From the NCBI GenBank assembly GCA_014804645.1, contig JAAUZI010000024.1, positions 98,738 to 156,931 of the forward strand: a DNA stretch of 58,194 nt, in the 5' to 3' direction. Shown one piece after another: positions 17,190 through 26,542 of the stretch (the first letter of the stretch is position 1; each line of letters starts with the position of its first letter). A program made the translations under genes and the position numbers. The notes below the pieces were generated by a model that worked only from the letters and a program-made list of their open reading frames with translations, did not search any database and was not told where the DNA came from. The stretch comes from Lachnospiraceae bacterium (GTDB lineage Bacteria; Bacillota; Clostridia; Lachnospirales; Lachnospiraceae).

Positions 17190-17744
17190 TTATTGTATCT
17201 CTCCAGACAAATTTCCTATTTCCGCAAGACCGATATATAGCTCGAATCCCCGCCCGTCCTGATTATCAGAGCAAAAATAGTACTCCAGTTCACCATTTGT
17301 AAACGAAATCATATAGTTCTTATAATCTGCCCGCTCTTTCGACTCCTCAACAGGTACCGTTCCCATAACTTCCATGATATCCTGAAAACTCATGTCGGAA
17401 TTTAATTGCAGCATCTCCAGATAGCTGTCTGCATAATTCTGATATAATGCAACATATATGGGAGTATATGTCGTGTCGCTACTTCTGCAGACAATGAGAA
17501 AGTGCTCCATTTCAATATACGGGAAAAATACATTGGGTTCAAATACCACAAGACCGCTTTCCCCATCAATACCCGTATCTGTCATATCGAGTATTTCCTG
17601 TACCGGCATATTTAAATACCGGATTATTTCACCGTCAATGCATTCTCTGTCATCGAATGCAAATTCTTTTCTGTTTTCGTCTGTACAGCCCGCATTGCAT
17701 AATATACACGTTAGTACAACGACTATTAAAAGTATCCGTTTCAC
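17190..17744 (-). CDS. Putative lipoprotein, unknown function
   Basis: A 184-residue protein. KRILLIVVVLTCILCNAGC gives a short signal peptide with a lipobox-like end (Cys 20; Asn at -3 is unusual). The rest is an acidic outside domain with ELEYYFCSDNQDGRGFELYIG near the C-terminus. The GTG start is chosen because the upstream open frame overlaps the real gene at 17759-18004 and because GGTGGAAACGGAG precedes it. It follows that small gene by 14 bases. No family recognised. Confidence 0.6.
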   Translation of the reverse strand: MKRILLIVVVLTCILCNAGCTDENRKEFAFDDRECIDGEIIRYLNMPVQEILDMTDTGIDGESGLVVFEPNVFFPYIEMEHFLIVCRSSDTTYTPIYVALYQNYADSYLEMLQLNSDMSFQDIMEVMGTVPVEESKERADYKNYMISFTNGELEYYFCSDNQDGRGFELYIGLAEIGNLSGEIQ

Positions 17745-17758
17745 TGCTCCGTTTCCAC

Positions 17759-18004
17759 CTATATTCCCAGCCAGTTTTTTATCGGATTGACCCCTCTGGC
17801 CTGCTCCATAATCTCCCCGCAGTTCTCCCGCAGATAGCGCTCCAGCTTTACCACTTCCGCATCCGAAAACCCTTCCACATGGTCCACGATCCCATCCGGC
17901 ACAACGCCCTCGGCGATATCTTTTCCACGGATAAAGGATACTCTGGCAAATCTTCTGCCCTCCCTGTTTATGATTCCCGATACCAACATGTTGACAGAAT
18001 CCAT
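17759..18004 (-). CDS. Small conserved-looking cytoplasmic protein, unknown
   Basis: An 81-residue protein without signal or membrane segment. It reads SGIINREGRRFARVSFIRGKDIAEGVVPDG and ends ARGVNPIKNWLGI. The mix of short strands and one amphipathic helix (DAEVVKLERYLRENCGEIMEQA) suggests a compact fold. GAGGGGGAAG precedes the ATG. It is first of two genes, followed at once by the lipoprotein. Not recognised. Confidence 0.6.
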   Translation of the reverse strand: MDSVNMLVSGIINREGRRFARVSFIRGKDIAEGVVPDGIVDHVEGFSDAEVVKLERYLRENCGEIMEQARGVNPIKNWLGI

Positions 18005-18144
18005 AGACTTCCCCCTCTATTTCCACACCACGTTTAACATTTTTTCATAGCTAAAACACCATGGAACTAACTCTCCATGCTCTCATTTGATAATCCGTAT
18101 TCTTACAAATTCATAATAGCAAAAATACAGCGGTGTATCAACAG

Positions 18145-18189
18145 AAAAAAGACAGAATCAGTTCTGCCTCCCATAGCATAACTGACTCT
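18145..18189 (-). terminator. Terminator of sigK
   Basis: On the minus strand AGAGTCAGTT (18180-18189) pairs with AACTGATTCT (18154-18163, one mismatch), followed by GTC and six T. It lies 38 bases past the sigK stop. The rest of 18005-18226 has no gene. Confidence 0.75.
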
Positions 18190-18226
18190 ATCCCATTTTC
18201 CGGCACTCCTCCAACTTTTCTCACAG

Positions 18227-18862
18227 CTATTCCTGCTCAAACTTCTGTCTAAGCTTTCCCAGCGCCTTCTTCTCAATCCTCGACACATAGCTGCGGGAAA
18301 TCCCCATCCGCTCCCCGATCTCGCTCTGGGTCAGTTCCCGTCCTCCTTTAAGTCCATACCGCAGCACAAGAATCTCCTGTTCTCGCTCGGTCAACTCCTG
18401 CCGCATCAGCAGCATGAGCCTGCGGATATTGCTCTGGCGCTCCAATGCCTCCACCACATCCTGCTGCTCCTGCTCTATCACATCCATCAGATGTATCTCA
18501 TTGCCCTCTTTGTCCTGTCCGATGGGTTCATACAGAGAGATTTCTCTGGAAGTCTTTTTCTTGCTGCGCAGCAGCATCAACAGCTCATTGTCGATACACC
18601 TGCAGGCATAGGTGGCAAGTCTTCCCTTGCCCGCGTCAAAGGTATCAATAGCCTTAATCAGGCCGATACAGCCGATGGATATCATATCTTCCATATCTTC
18701 ATCCACATTCTGATATTTTTTGGCCACATGGGCCACCAGACGCAGATTGTGTTCTATGAGAATGTCCTTGGCAGCCTTGGCCTGGTCGGCGTCTCCCTCC
18801 CTGAGCAGACGGACATAGTAGGTTTCTTCTCCGGAGGTCAGGGGCTTTTGAAAGGTCTTCAA
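18227..18862 (-). CDS. sigK: Sporulation sigma factor SigK (late mother cell)
   Basis: A 211-residue sigma-70 factor matching SigK: region 2 ILIEHNLRLVAHVAKKYQN, DMISIGCIGLIKAIDTFDAGKG and ATYACRCIDNELLMLLR; the block SLYEPIGQDKEGNEIHLMDV; and region 4 with SRSYVSRIEKKALGKLRQ. It directs coat and cortex gene expression in the mother cell. The start is TTG with GGAGG seven bases upstream; an in-frame stop lies 12 codons further up. The protein therefore begins MKTFQKPLTSGEE and lacks the pro-sequence removed in Bacillus. The gene is intact, with no skin element. A sigma-E-like promoter precedes it. Confidence 0.9.
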   Translation of the reverse strand: MKTFQKPLTSGEETYYVRLLREGDADQAKAAKDILIEHNLRLVAHVAKKYQNVDEDMEDMISIGCIGLIKAIDTFDAGKGRLATYACRCIDNELLMLLRSKKKTSREISLYEPIGQDKEGNEIHLMDVIEQEQQDVVEALERQSNIRRLMLLMRQELTEREQEILVLRYGLKGGRELTQSEIGERMGISRSYVSRIEKKALGKLRQKFEQE

Positions 18863-18892
18863 TCGTAGCCTCCATAGGATACTCTTACCTCT

Positions 18893-18922
18893 AGTCTATG
18901 TGCTTAGGACATTACAAGTGCC
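18893..18922 (-). promoter_or_regulatory. Sigma-E-like promoter of sigK
   Basis: On the minus strand GGCACTT (18916-18922) and CATAGACT (18893-18900) are 15 bases apart. They resemble the sigma-E pattern (GKMATATT, then CATANAMT) with a few mismatches. SigE control of sigK is the known rule in spore-formers, which supports the call. Confidence 0.45.
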
Positions 18923-18996
18923 TTTCCTACTTTCCACTATTTCTGTTCTTCTCTCCTCAACGCTCTAGCAAATAATTGTTCCAATCAGCTCTCCTG

Positions 18997-20154
18997 CTAT
19001 GATGTCGAAGGGTCCAGAAAATCAGCCATCACATAGTTGGCCAGATCCAGTCCTCTCCCCGTCAGGTGGAGGTATCTGCCCTCAACACTGCTGCGCCAGG
19101 CCAGCAGCCCCTGAGCAATGTGTTTCTCTATGACCTCCCTGTACACCTGCTCCAGTTCACAATGAAAAGTCTCCTGAAAATCCTGCGCCCCGACGCCCGC
19201 CGTCAGCCGCAGTCCCAGGAACATATACTCCCCCATCTGCTCTGCCACAGTCAGTTTCTGCTCCTGCTGCCGCTGTCCCAGAGGCTCCTCAAGATATGCC
19301 TGCAGACTATCCCCGTTTTGGAATCTGACATTGTCCACCAGGGAGGCGGCGCCAATGCCAAAGCCCAAATAGTTCTCCCTGGTCCAGTATCCCACATTGT
19401 GGCGGCATTCGCAGCCGCTCTTTGCATAGTTGGATATCTCATAGCGCTCGTATCCATACTCCCGCAGAACCTGCTCTGTCAACTGATACAGCGCTCTCTC
19501 CGTGTCCTCATCCGGCAGTTCCAGCTCCCCGGCTGCAAAACGCTCCGAAAAAGCTGTCCCCTCCTCCACAATCAGACTATAGGCGGAAATATGCTCCGGC
19601 CTGGGTATCAATTCTGCCACCCGCCTCAAGGTTGTCCCGTAGGAGTCGGGAGTCTGCCCCGGCAGACCGCTCATGACGTCGATATTGATATGGGTAAAGC
19701 CTGCTGCCACCGCCGTCTCGTAGGCGCCCGAAAACTGCTGCCAGGTATGGATTCTCCCCAGATCCTTCAGCTCCTCGTCCCAGGAGGACTGCAGCCCCAG
19801 ACTCAGGCGGCTGACGCCCGCCTTCCGATACCGTGCCAGGGAGTCATAATCCACCGTGCCAGGGTTGGCCTCCATAGTGATCTCTGCCCCCGGCAAAATC
19901 CGATAACAGCTACCCAGAGCAGCCAGCAGCCGCTCTATCTGCCCGGGGCCCAATATGCTGGGAGTGCCGCCGCCGATAAACACCGTAGGCACCTGATACT
20001 TCCCGTATTCCTCCGCTCGGCCCCGGATCTCCCGCTCCAGAGCCTGTACATATTTTTCCTGCGTATCCCGGTCTGCGGGAGCGGACAGGAAATCGCAGTA
20101 TCCGCATTTGCGAACACAGAAAGGGATATGCATGTATATCTCCAGATTCTTCAA
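18997..20154 (-). CDS. hemW: Radical SAM heme chaperone HemW (coproporphyrinogen III oxidase-like)
   Basis: A 385-residue radical SAM protein. CVRKCGYC (13-20) binds the 4Fe-4S cluster, GGGTPS follows near 62, then EANPGTV, RLSLGLQS, NIDVMSGLPGQT and the HemN C-terminal part. Family members of this length lacking the N-terminal HemN extension are HemW heme chaperones. The start is TTG with GGGGT eight bases upstream; no better start exists. It lies 22 bases after lepA on the same strand, the arrangement seen in Bacillus and many Clostridia. Confidence 0.92.
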   Translation of the reverse strand: MKNLEIYMHIPFCVRKCGYCDFLSAPADRDTQEKYVQALEREIRGRAEEYGKYQVPTVFIGGGTPSILGPGQIERLLAALGSCYRILPGAEITMEANPGTVDYDSLARYRKAGVSRLSLGLQSSWDEELKDLGRIHTWQQFSGAYETAVAAGFTHINIDVMSGLPGQTPDSYGTTLRRVAELIPRPEHISAYSLIVEEGTAFSERFAAGELELPDEDTERALYQLTEQVLREYGYERYEISNYAKSGCECRHNVGYWTRENYLGFGIGAASLVDNVRFQNGDSLQAYLEEPLGQRQQEQKLTVAEQMGEYMFLGLRLTAGVGAQDFQETFHCELEQVYREVIEKHIAQGLLAWRSSVEGRYLHLTGRGLDLANYVMADFLDPSTS

Positions 20155-20176
20155 GTTTATACCCCGTTTTACTCCG

Positions 20177-21994
20177 CTACTTCCGGTCGTCCAGTTTCAG
20201 CACACTCATGAACGCCTTCTGAGGGATTTCCACATTGCCGATCTGGCGCATGCGCTTCTTGCCCTCCTTCTGTTTCTCTAACAATTTCTTTTTCCGGGTG
20301 ATATCACCGCCGTAGCACTTTGCCAGCACGTCCTTTCGCATGGCCTTTACGGTCTCCCTGGCGATGATCTTGCCGCCCACCGCCGCCTGTATCGGAATCT
20401 CAAACAAATGTCTGGGAATTTCGTCCTTGAGCTTTTCGCACATCTTTCGTCCCCTCTCGTATGCAGAATCCGCATGGACGATAAATGACAGGGCGTCCAC
20501 CTCCTCACGGTTGATAAGGATGTCCAGCTTGACCAGGCTGGACTGCTCGTAGCCCTTTAAATCATAGTCAAAGGATGCATAGCCCCTGGAGCGGGATTTC
20601 AAAGCGTCAAAAAAGTCATAGATAATCTCGTTTAAAGGCAGCTCATATTTTAGCAGTGCCCTGGTGCCCTCGATGTACTCCATGCCCAGATAACGGCCCC
20701 GCCGCTCCTGGCACAGCTCCATGATGGAGCCGATAAACTCGCTGGTCACCATAATCTCCGCATTGACGATAGGCTCCTCCATATATTCGATCTCAGAGGG
20801 GTCCGGCAAATTGGAGGGATTGGTCAGTTCAATGATCTCCCCATTGGTCCGGTGTACCTTGTAGATAACTCCCGGCGCCGTAGTCACCAGATCCAGATTG
20901 TACTCCCTCTCCAGCCTCTCCTGAATAATCTCCAGGTGCAGCAGTCCCAGGAACCCACAGCGGAATCCAAAGCCGAGGGCGACGGAGGTCTCCGGCTCAT
21001 AGTGCAGGGAGGCGTCGTTCAACTGCAGTTTTTCCAGCGCGTCCCGCAGATCGGGATATTTTGCGCCGTCCGCCGGATACATGCCGCAGTATACCATAGA
21101 CTGTACTTTTTTGTAGCCGGGCAGCGGCTCCGCGCAGGGATTGCGGTCATCCGTCACTGTATCGCCCACCGCCGTATCTTTCAGATTCTTAATGGAGGCG
21201 GTGATATAGCCCACCATGCCTGCAGAAAGCTCCTCGCAGGGGATGAACTGCCCTGCGCCAAAATACCCTACTTCCACCACCTCCTGCTTTGCTCCGGTGG
21301 CCATCATACGGATCATAGTGCCCTTTTTCACCGTGCCTTCCATGATGCGGCAAAAGATAATAACCCCCTTGTAGGGATCGTACACTGAGTCAAAGATCAG
21401 CGCCTGCAGCGGGTTCTCCGGGCTGCCGCCGGGAGCCGGGATCTTTTGAACGATCTGCTCCAACACCTCGTCGATGCCGATGCCGTTCTTAGCGGAGATA
21501 AGGGGTGCATCCTGGGCCTCCAGACCGATCACATCCTCGATCTCCTCGATCACTCTCTGGGGCTCCGCGCTGGGCAGATCGATCTTGTTGATCACCGGGA
21601 ACACATCCAAATTGTGGTCCAGGGCCAGATACACATTGGCCAGGGTCTGCGCCTCAATGCCCTGGGCCGCATCCACCACCAGAATGGCCCCGTCACAGGC
21701 CGCCAGGGAGCGGCTCACCTCATAGTTAAAGTCCACATGTCCCGGGGTGTCGATGAGGTTGAAAATATACTTCTGTCCATCCCGGGCCTTGTAGATCGTG
21801 CGCACAGTCTGGGCCTTGATGGTGATGCCCCTCTCCCGCTCCAGCTCCATATTGTCCAGCACCTGGGCCTGCATCTCACGGCTTGTCAGCAGCCCTGTGC
21901 TCTCAATAATCCGGTCTGCCAGGGTGGACTTTCCGTGGTCGATATGGGCCACGATGCAAAAATTCCGTATTCTACTCTGCTCTATAGAACTCAT
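20177..21994 (-). CDS. lepA: Elongation factor 4 (LepA)
   Basis: A 605-residue GTPase that back-translocates or remodels ribosomes, acting mainly during initiation or stress. G1 is AHIDHGKST (16-24), G3 DTPGHVDF, G4 NKIDLP; then come the domain II beta-barrel, the EF-G-like domains III and V ([14 protein letters not shown]), and the LepA-specific C-terminal domain rich in Lys/Arg ([24 protein letters not shown]). Full length. AAAGGAAATAC precedes the ATG. It heads the lepA-hemW operon. Confidence 0.97.
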   Translation of the reverse strand: MSSIEQSRIRNFCIVAHIDHGKSTLADRIIESTGLLTSREMQAQVLDNMELERERGITIKAQTVRTIYKARDGQKYIFNLIDTPGHVDFNYEVSRSLAACDGAILVVDAAQGIEAQTLANVYLALDHNLDVFPVINKIDLPSAEPQRVIEEIEDVIGLEAQDAPLISAKNGIGIDEVLEQIVQKIPAPGGSPENPLQALIFDSVYDPYKGVIIFCRIMEGTVKKGTMIRMMATGAKQEVVEVGYFGAGQFIPCEELSAGMVGYITASIKNLKDTAVGDTVTDDRNPCAEPLPGYKKVQSMVYCGMYPADGAKYPDLRDALEKLQLNDASLHYEPETSVALGFGFRCGFLGLLHLEIIQERLEREYNLDLVTTAPGVIYKVHRTNGEIIELTNPSNLPDPSEIEYMEEPIVNAEIMVTSEFIGSIMELCQERRGRYLGMEYIEGTRALLKYELPLNEIIYDFFDALKSRSRGYASFDYDLKGYEQSSLVKLDILINREEVDALSFIVHADSAYERGRKMCEKLKDEIPRHLFEIPIQAAVGGKIIARETVKAMRKDVLAKCYGGDITRKKKLLEKQKEGKKRMRQIGNVEIPQKAFMSVLKLDDRK

Positions 21995-22132
21995 CTGTAT
22001 TTCCTTTCTATTTGAAGTTCCGCATACCTCCTGGCAGTACCTTTACTATGGAATAAATTCTGTCCTTAATGCGGCCGACATTTATTCCAAGCACTGTGCA
22101 TAAGTATACCGATTAAAATCTTGCATTTCCCT

Positions 22133-22161
22133 ATTCTAGCAGAAAAATACCGTCTATGCAA
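22133..22161 (-). promoter_or_regulatory. Predicted promoter of lepA-hemW
   Basis: TTGCAT (22156-22161) and TAGAAT (22133-22138) are 17 bases apart on the minus strand, overlapping the end of the upstream gene. The leader (about 130 bases) contains a long inverted repeat, TGGAATAAAT/ATTTATTCCA, spanning about 22054-22094. Confidence 0.7.
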
Positions 22162-23872
22162 GATTCTTCCAATCATCTTCATAGTACCAGCGCTTTTCCT
22201 CGTCCGCATTTTTCAAATATTCCAAATCCTTCCGGTATTGTCGGGATTTCTTATCGGGGTTGATAAGAGCTCTTGACCTTCTGGCCATAATCTCCAGCTT
22301 TCTCCAAAAGGCATTATCCTCCTGTTTACTGCACAGAATAGCTTTGCTCAAATCCTCATTTACCTGCTCCCAATCATACTGTTCCCTGTATAGCTGCATA
22401 TGAGCATAAGCCCTCACAATGTATCCGATATATGGGTGCTTATCGCCCTCGATCAGACCATTTCCATACTCCTGCAGGGCCTGATAGTCAAATTTCTTGC
22501 AAAACCGATATATTTCCTCCGTTTTCGAAGGGCCTTTTGTATCCACAAGATAAGAGAGCGTGTCCAGCGAGGTGTATGGTCTGCGCACATTTTTTCCCTG
22601 GGGGACATAGGGAAAAATACCGTCCAGCTTAAAATGCCTCGTCCCGGTTTCTTCCAGCCACACATCCCATTCCTCCTGGTTCTCCAACTTGATCTTTGAC
22701 AGATCAGCCCGCCGCACCTCACAGTCCAGCAGTTCCACCGCAGTCACCTTCTCATACTTAAGCCCCGTTTCCCCGGCAAGTCTCACCAGGACGTATCCCC
22801 ACTCGTCCGATACGATACGGTACATCTCATACCAGCCTCTGATATAGCGGACACGGGCAAGCAGCGCCTTTGTCAGTTCTTTTCCGTCACCCTCAAGAAT
22901 CGCATGGATTCCTCTGTTAATATGCCCCTCTGCATCCCTGTTTGGAAACTGCTCCTTTGCGGCGTTTCCAGTAAGCAGATCATATGTGTTTCCGGATCTC
23001 TTGTCATAGGAATAGTCAAACAACTGCGGAACCAGCTCCCTGGCCCCTGCCGCATATGCCCGAACCATGGAACTGCTAATCTCCGCTTCGCCATGCCGCT
23101 CATGATAGAAGAACTCATTGCCGTCCAACGGATATCCGCTCTCAAGCAGCTTACGCTTATAGAGTGCCGACAGCGCCGAGTGATACCAGCCCGCCAGGAC
23201 ATCCTCCCAGTTTTCCTTGAATTTCCAATATTGGCCTACCTCTGACTTTAAATCATAGTCATACCGCAGGGATGTCCTGCGTATCAGAGGAAAGGTCTTC
23301 TTTTCAGGTTTCTCTTTCTCTACAGGGGCACGGTTTTCCAGCAATGCATCGCCAATCAAAAGCGGGCACTCTCTGTTTTTTACGGTTTCGATATAGGCTT
23401 TTTTGCCGCTTTTGTCCACGGCTACAACCTCTCTGATCAGCTGAGACAGATATTGCCGTTCCTCCTCCTGAGCCTTCTTCAGGTCAATATTTTTGCTGAA
23501 TGAACAAAACTGTTCCAATATCTGCAGCGGACGCTCCAGAAACATTCCGGCTTTTTTACAGTCCTTCTCATACACCAGATGGAAAAACTCCTCCAGATCC
23601 TTCACAATCTGGTACGCCAGCTTCTCATATTCGTCCCTGGGTTCAAAATAGCTCTCCTCCACCGCCAATATGTACTTTTCATCCGGCTGGTATCCCGTCG
23701 CCGCCGCCTGGTAAAAGCGCTCCATCGTCTTTTTAAGATGCCGGGACATGTCAAACCTCCTGTCCTTTGCCAGGCGCTCATACAGCTCATATTCCTGTTC
23801 CATGGCCTGCAGGGCCACAATCATATATTTCCAAAAAAGTGTTTTCTTAGGGAACTCCTTCTGTAAGTCCAT
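22154..23872 (-). CDS. Large cytoplasmic protein of unknown function
   Basis: A 572-residue protein without signal or membrane segments, rich in Glu, Lys, Arg and Tyr. The first about 200 residues are helical (LFWKYMIVALQAMEQEYELYERLAKDRRFD). The middle has aromatic-rich motifs (QYWKFKENWEDVLAGWYHSALSALYKRKLLESGYPLDG; ARYIRGWYEMYRIVSDEWGYVLVRLAGE), and the last part looks like helical repeats (TKTEEIYRFCKKFDY; KHPYIGYIVRAYAHMQLYREQYDW). I recognise no family; TPR-like repeats are possible. GGAGG precedes the ATG; a GTG one codon earlier is too close. It has its own promoter and sits between spoIIP and lepA. Confidence 0.75.
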   Translation of the reverse strand: MDLQKEFPKKTLFWKYMIVALQAMEQEYELYERLAKDRRFDMSRHLKKTMERFYQAAATGYQPDEKYILAVEESYFEPRDEYEKLAYQIVKDLEEFFHLVYEKDCKKAGMFLERPLQILEQFCSFSKNIDLKKAQEEERQYLSQLIREVVAVDKSGKKAYIETVKNRECPLLIGDALLENRAPVEKEKPEKKTFPLIRRTSLRYDYDLKSEVGQYWKFKENWEDVLAGWYHSALSALYKRKLLESGYPLDGNEFFYHERHGEAEISSSMVRAYAAGARELVPQLFDYSYDKRSGNTYDLLTGNAAKEQFPNRDAEGHINRGIHAILEGDGKELTKALLARVRYIRGWYEMYRIVSDEWGYVLVRLAGETGLKYEKVTAVELLDCEVRRADLSKIKLENQEEWDVWLEETGTRHFKLDGIFPYVPQGKNVRRPYTSLDTLSYLVDTKGPSKTEEIYRFCKKFDYQALQEYGNGLIEGDKHPYIGYIVRAYAHMQLYREQYDWEQVNEDLSKAILCSKQEDNAFWRKLEIMARRSRALINPDKKSRQYRKDLEYLKNADEEKRWYYEDDWKNLA

Positions 23873-23924
23873 CACTGCCTCCTTCGCGCAAACTGCCAGC
23901 TTTTGTCATGTACCTTTGTCATAC

Positions 23925-23953
23925 AATATATCATCTTTTAGCCGCTTAATCAA
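23925..23953 (-). promoter_or_regulatory. Predicted promoter of the 572-residue protein gene
   Basis: TTGATT (23948-23953) and TATATT (23925-23930) are 17 bases apart, with a TG one base before the -10 (extended -10), on the minus strand about 50 bases before the start. A short GC hairpin (TGCCCG/CGGGCA, 23973-23990) upstream may end spoIIP transcription, but it has no T-run. Confidence 0.65.
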
Positions 23954-24002
23954 TATTTTAATAACTCCCATCTGCCCGTTGCAGCGGGCACTCAAATTTC
24001 AC

Positions 24003-25301
24003 CTATTCCCCGGACAGCACCAAGTGAAGCAGATGCGCTATGGGATCACAGGCGTTCATGGCCTCCTCCAGCGTATTGTTCTGCGCGCCCAGCTCAATCA
24101 GCAGAGTGCGGGGACGCAGATGCATATTGTAACGGTAACCATGTATGTAATTCTTCCGGGTCAGCCCGGGATAATATTCCTCGGCCTTGAGTTTCATTTG
24201 AAAGGAAAAGGCAAGATTATCCGACAGATTATCGTTCTGCAGATAGCTGATGCTGCCGGTTCGTCGGGTCCAGCTGATGCCGTTGAAAAACATAAACCGC
24301 GCGGTGGGCCGTCCGTCCAGGTCCATGACCAGACGGTTGCTCTCATCCGCCACCGCGTCCCGGTGCAGATCAATGACCACCTGAATCTGCGGATTCTCCT
24401 CCAGCAGCTGGGTAATCTCCGGCAGAGAGCGTGAATAGGCGTTGTCCCTGCCCTCCTTGTCATAGGTGCCCATGTGGTGCAGCACCTTATACCCATACTG
24501 CTGCTCCAGAATATCCGCCAGACGCTGGCCCACGCCCATGATGGTAGTGGAGTCATCCCCGGGTATGGAATCCACAAAGCTTTCCTGCGAGTGCGTGTGA
24601 TAAATCAGTATCTGGGGGCCCTCTCCCTCTTTGTCGATGGTCAGATCCCTCTGAGACAGTTTATCCACGTCCAGCAATTCCCTACCGATATTGGTAACAC
24701 TGTCCACCACATAAAACTGGTTCCGCAGAGTCTCATAGTCCTGCAAGGCCACAAGGTCCACGGTCTGCTGACGCACATGAGGTACAAATTCGCTGTCCTC
24801 TGCCAAAGCGGTCGGGTTCCAGATTTCTCCGGTCTCCGGCTCCGCCATCCCCTCCCCGGTATCCCAGCCGTTTTCCGCCAGAAGGCTCTCCATATCCAGC
24901 ATTACCACACTGTTCGGCTCTTCAGAGATATGCTCCTGGTTTTCCCGGCGCATCAGCTCCTCCAGAGTCAGCTCTGTCTCCTCGGATATTTCTTCCCCAG
25001 TCTGACGCACGGCCACCTGGCCTGTCTGAGTCTGGTAGAGATACCCCGGCATCCACTCCTCCAGTGCCTCTCCGGTAAGGGTCACGTCCTCCTGTTCCTC
25101 CTGATGCCATGCCAGAACCGGCAGAAATTCACGGATACTCTGATCGCGTCCCGCCTGAAATAGACGCACAAACAGACTTTCCCCGTCTGTCCGCCCCCGT
25201 CCGTTTCCACCCGTCAGCGCCTGCCATATAGCCAACAGAATTCCGCACACCACTATGGCAGGAATTATTTTGTTACTGATCCTGCGTTTGACAGGCCTCA
25301 C
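24003..25301 (-). CDS. spoIIP: Stage II sporulation protein P (peptidoglycan amidase/endopeptidase)
   Basis: SpoIIP cuts septal peptidoglycan with SpoIID and SpoIIM so the mother cell can engulf the forespore. The 432-residue protein has one N-terminal membrane anchor (about 10-28), a long acidic linker, and a C-terminal amidase-3-like domain with ILIYHTHSQESF (zinc ligand His, near 232), QVVIDLHRDA and LIELGAQNNT. The start is GTG; an in-frame TGA lies three codons upstream. The Shine-Dalgarno site is weak (GAAAGCAG). It follows gpr by 75 bases, the same gpr-spoIIP order as in Bacillus. Confidence 0.93.
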   Translation of the reverse strand: MRPVKRRISNKIIPAIVVCGILLAIWQALTGGNGRGRTDGESLFVRLFQAGRDQSIREFLPVLAWHQEEQEDVTLTGEALEEWMPGYLYQTQTGQVAVRQTGEEISEETELTLEELMRRENQEHISEEPNSVVMLDMESLLAENGWDTGEGMAEPETGEIWNPTALAEDSEFVPHVRQQTVDLVALQDYETLRNQFYVVDSVTNIGRELLDVDKLSQRDLTIDKEGEGPQILIYHTHSQESFVDSIPGDDSTTIMGVGQRLADILEQQYGYKVLHHMGTYDKEGRDNAYSRSLPEITQLLEENPQIQVVIDLHRDAVADESNRLVMDLDGRPTARFMFFNGISWTRRTGSISYLQNDNLSDNLAFSFQMKLKAEEYYPGLTRKNYIHGYRYNMHLRPRTLLIELGAQNNTLEEAMNACDPIAHLLHLVLSGE

Positions 25302-25376
25302 CTGCTTTCACCAGTTCATCCTTATTACTATATGCATGCCCGGCCCGCGACATTACAGAGCGAACAGCGGCGGGAT

Positions 25377-26294
25377 TTACGCCTGACATTCAAGCGCCAT
25401 ATTAATGCCCTCCGACACCGTGTAGCTGACCCGTTTCACCACTGCGTCAATGTCCTTGCCCGTCATATACATATTGTTCAGCTCAACAAAAACAGTGCGG
25501 TGATTGCCCATGTATTTTACTCTGTCAAATTCCTGTTCCGTCTCCATAATACGCTCCAGCGCATCTCCCACGATCGTGGCAGCATCTACCACTGTGGGGA
25601 CGCCGATGGCGATTACCGGCACCCCCAGACTCTCCTCGGTCAGAGCATTGCGATGATTTCCCACCCCTGACCCGGGCTGTATGCCGGTGTTGGTGATCTG
25701 AATGGTGCGGTTCAGGCGCCGGGTACTGCGGGCCGCCAACGCATCAATGACAATCAGCAGATCCGGTTTCGTCTCCACCACCACGCCCTTGATGATTTCC
25801 GCCGTCTCCATGCCGGTCTTCGCCATCACTCCCGGCTCTATGCTGCTGATCAGATTCATCCGCTTTTTGTTGTATGCAGCCGACCCATATTCCCTGACGA
25901 TATGACGGGTAATGAACAGATTGTCCACCACCTGGGGCCCCAGAGCGTCCGCCGTGACTTCCCGGTTGCCCAACCCCACCACCAGCACAGAGAGCTCTTC
26001 CTTCTCCTGTTCCATCATCTGCACCAGTTCCTGAGACAGACATTCAGAAATCTCCCGGTGATAGTCCTCATCCGGCTCCAGCAGGTTTGGAGCCTCTATG
26101 GTGACATAGGTGCCTATGGGTTTACCCATGGCTTTGGCGGCATTTTTAGTGTCAATCATCACCTTTGTGACCCTTATGTCCTCCTGCTCCTGATAGTATT
26201 CCTCCACCCGGATGCCCCGCAGCTCGCTCTCGGCCTCCGTGATGCTCTCCCTGGCCTCAAGTGCCAGATCCGTCCTTACCTGAAACCCGCTCAT
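25377..26294 (-). CDS. gpr: Spore germination endopeptidase GPR
   Basis: GPR degrades small acid-soluble spore proteins during germination. The 305-residue protein starts MSGFQVRTDLALEARE (the N-terminal part is cleaved for activation) and has VVGLGNREVTADALGP, SSIEPGVMAKTGMET, VIDALAARS, ITNTGIQPGSGVGN and IAIGVPTVVDAATI, all GPR hallmarks with the conserved catalytic Asp region. The frame opens 7 codons earlier, but AAGGAGAATTC fits this ATG. It is followed by spoIIP and divergent from rpsT. Forespore (sigma-F/G) control is expected from the family; I did not find a convincing promoter of that type. Confidence 0.95.
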   Translation of the reverse strand: MSGFQVRTDLALEARESITEAESELRGIRVEEYYQEQEDIRVTKVMIDTKNAAKAMGKPIGTYVTIEAPNLLEPDEDYHREISECLSQELVQMMEQEKEELSVLVVGLGNREVTADALGPQVVDNLFITRHIVREYGSAAYNKKRMNLISSIEPGVMAKTGMETAEIIKGVVVETKPDLLIVIDALAARSTRRLNRTIQITNTGIQPGSGVGNHRNALTEESLGVPVIAIGVPTVVDAATIVGDALERIMETEQEFDRVKYMGNHRTVFVELNNMYMTGKDIDAVVKRVSYTVSEGINMALECQA

Positions 26295-26424
26295 ATGAAT
26301 TCTCCTTTTTCTCAAAATGGTCGGTTAGTCGCTCGCCTGTAACGTTCCGCAATTACCTGAAATGATCAGTCCACAACGAAACAAATTTCTATAACAGTTT
26401 TTGCGTTTTTTTCGGTTTTATGTA

Positions 26425-26453
26425 TTGACAAATTGCCATTCTTTTACTAAAAT
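26425..26453 (+). promoter_or_regulatory. Predicted promoter of rpsT
   Basis: TTGACA (26425-26430) and TAAAAT (26448-26453) are 17 bases apart. The leader of about 85 bases carries a stem-loop, GTTTACCTTAG paired with CTAAGATAAAC (26464-26499, one mismatch), placed where S20 autoregulation could act; that role is inference. Confidence 0.85.
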
Positions 26454-26542
26454 ACAAGAGTATGTTTACCTTAGTCTTCCGTGTCTGGCTAAGATAAACC
26501 GAATGACAACAACACAAATGCATTGTAATTGGAGGTGTAATC

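Noticed and set aside
17745..18026. N-terminal extension of the lipoprotein gene at 17190 (94 more codons in the same frame)
   Set aside because: It overlaps the real 81-residue gene in another frame, lacks a signal peptide, and its composition (Gly, Arg, Cys) is that of a shadow frame.
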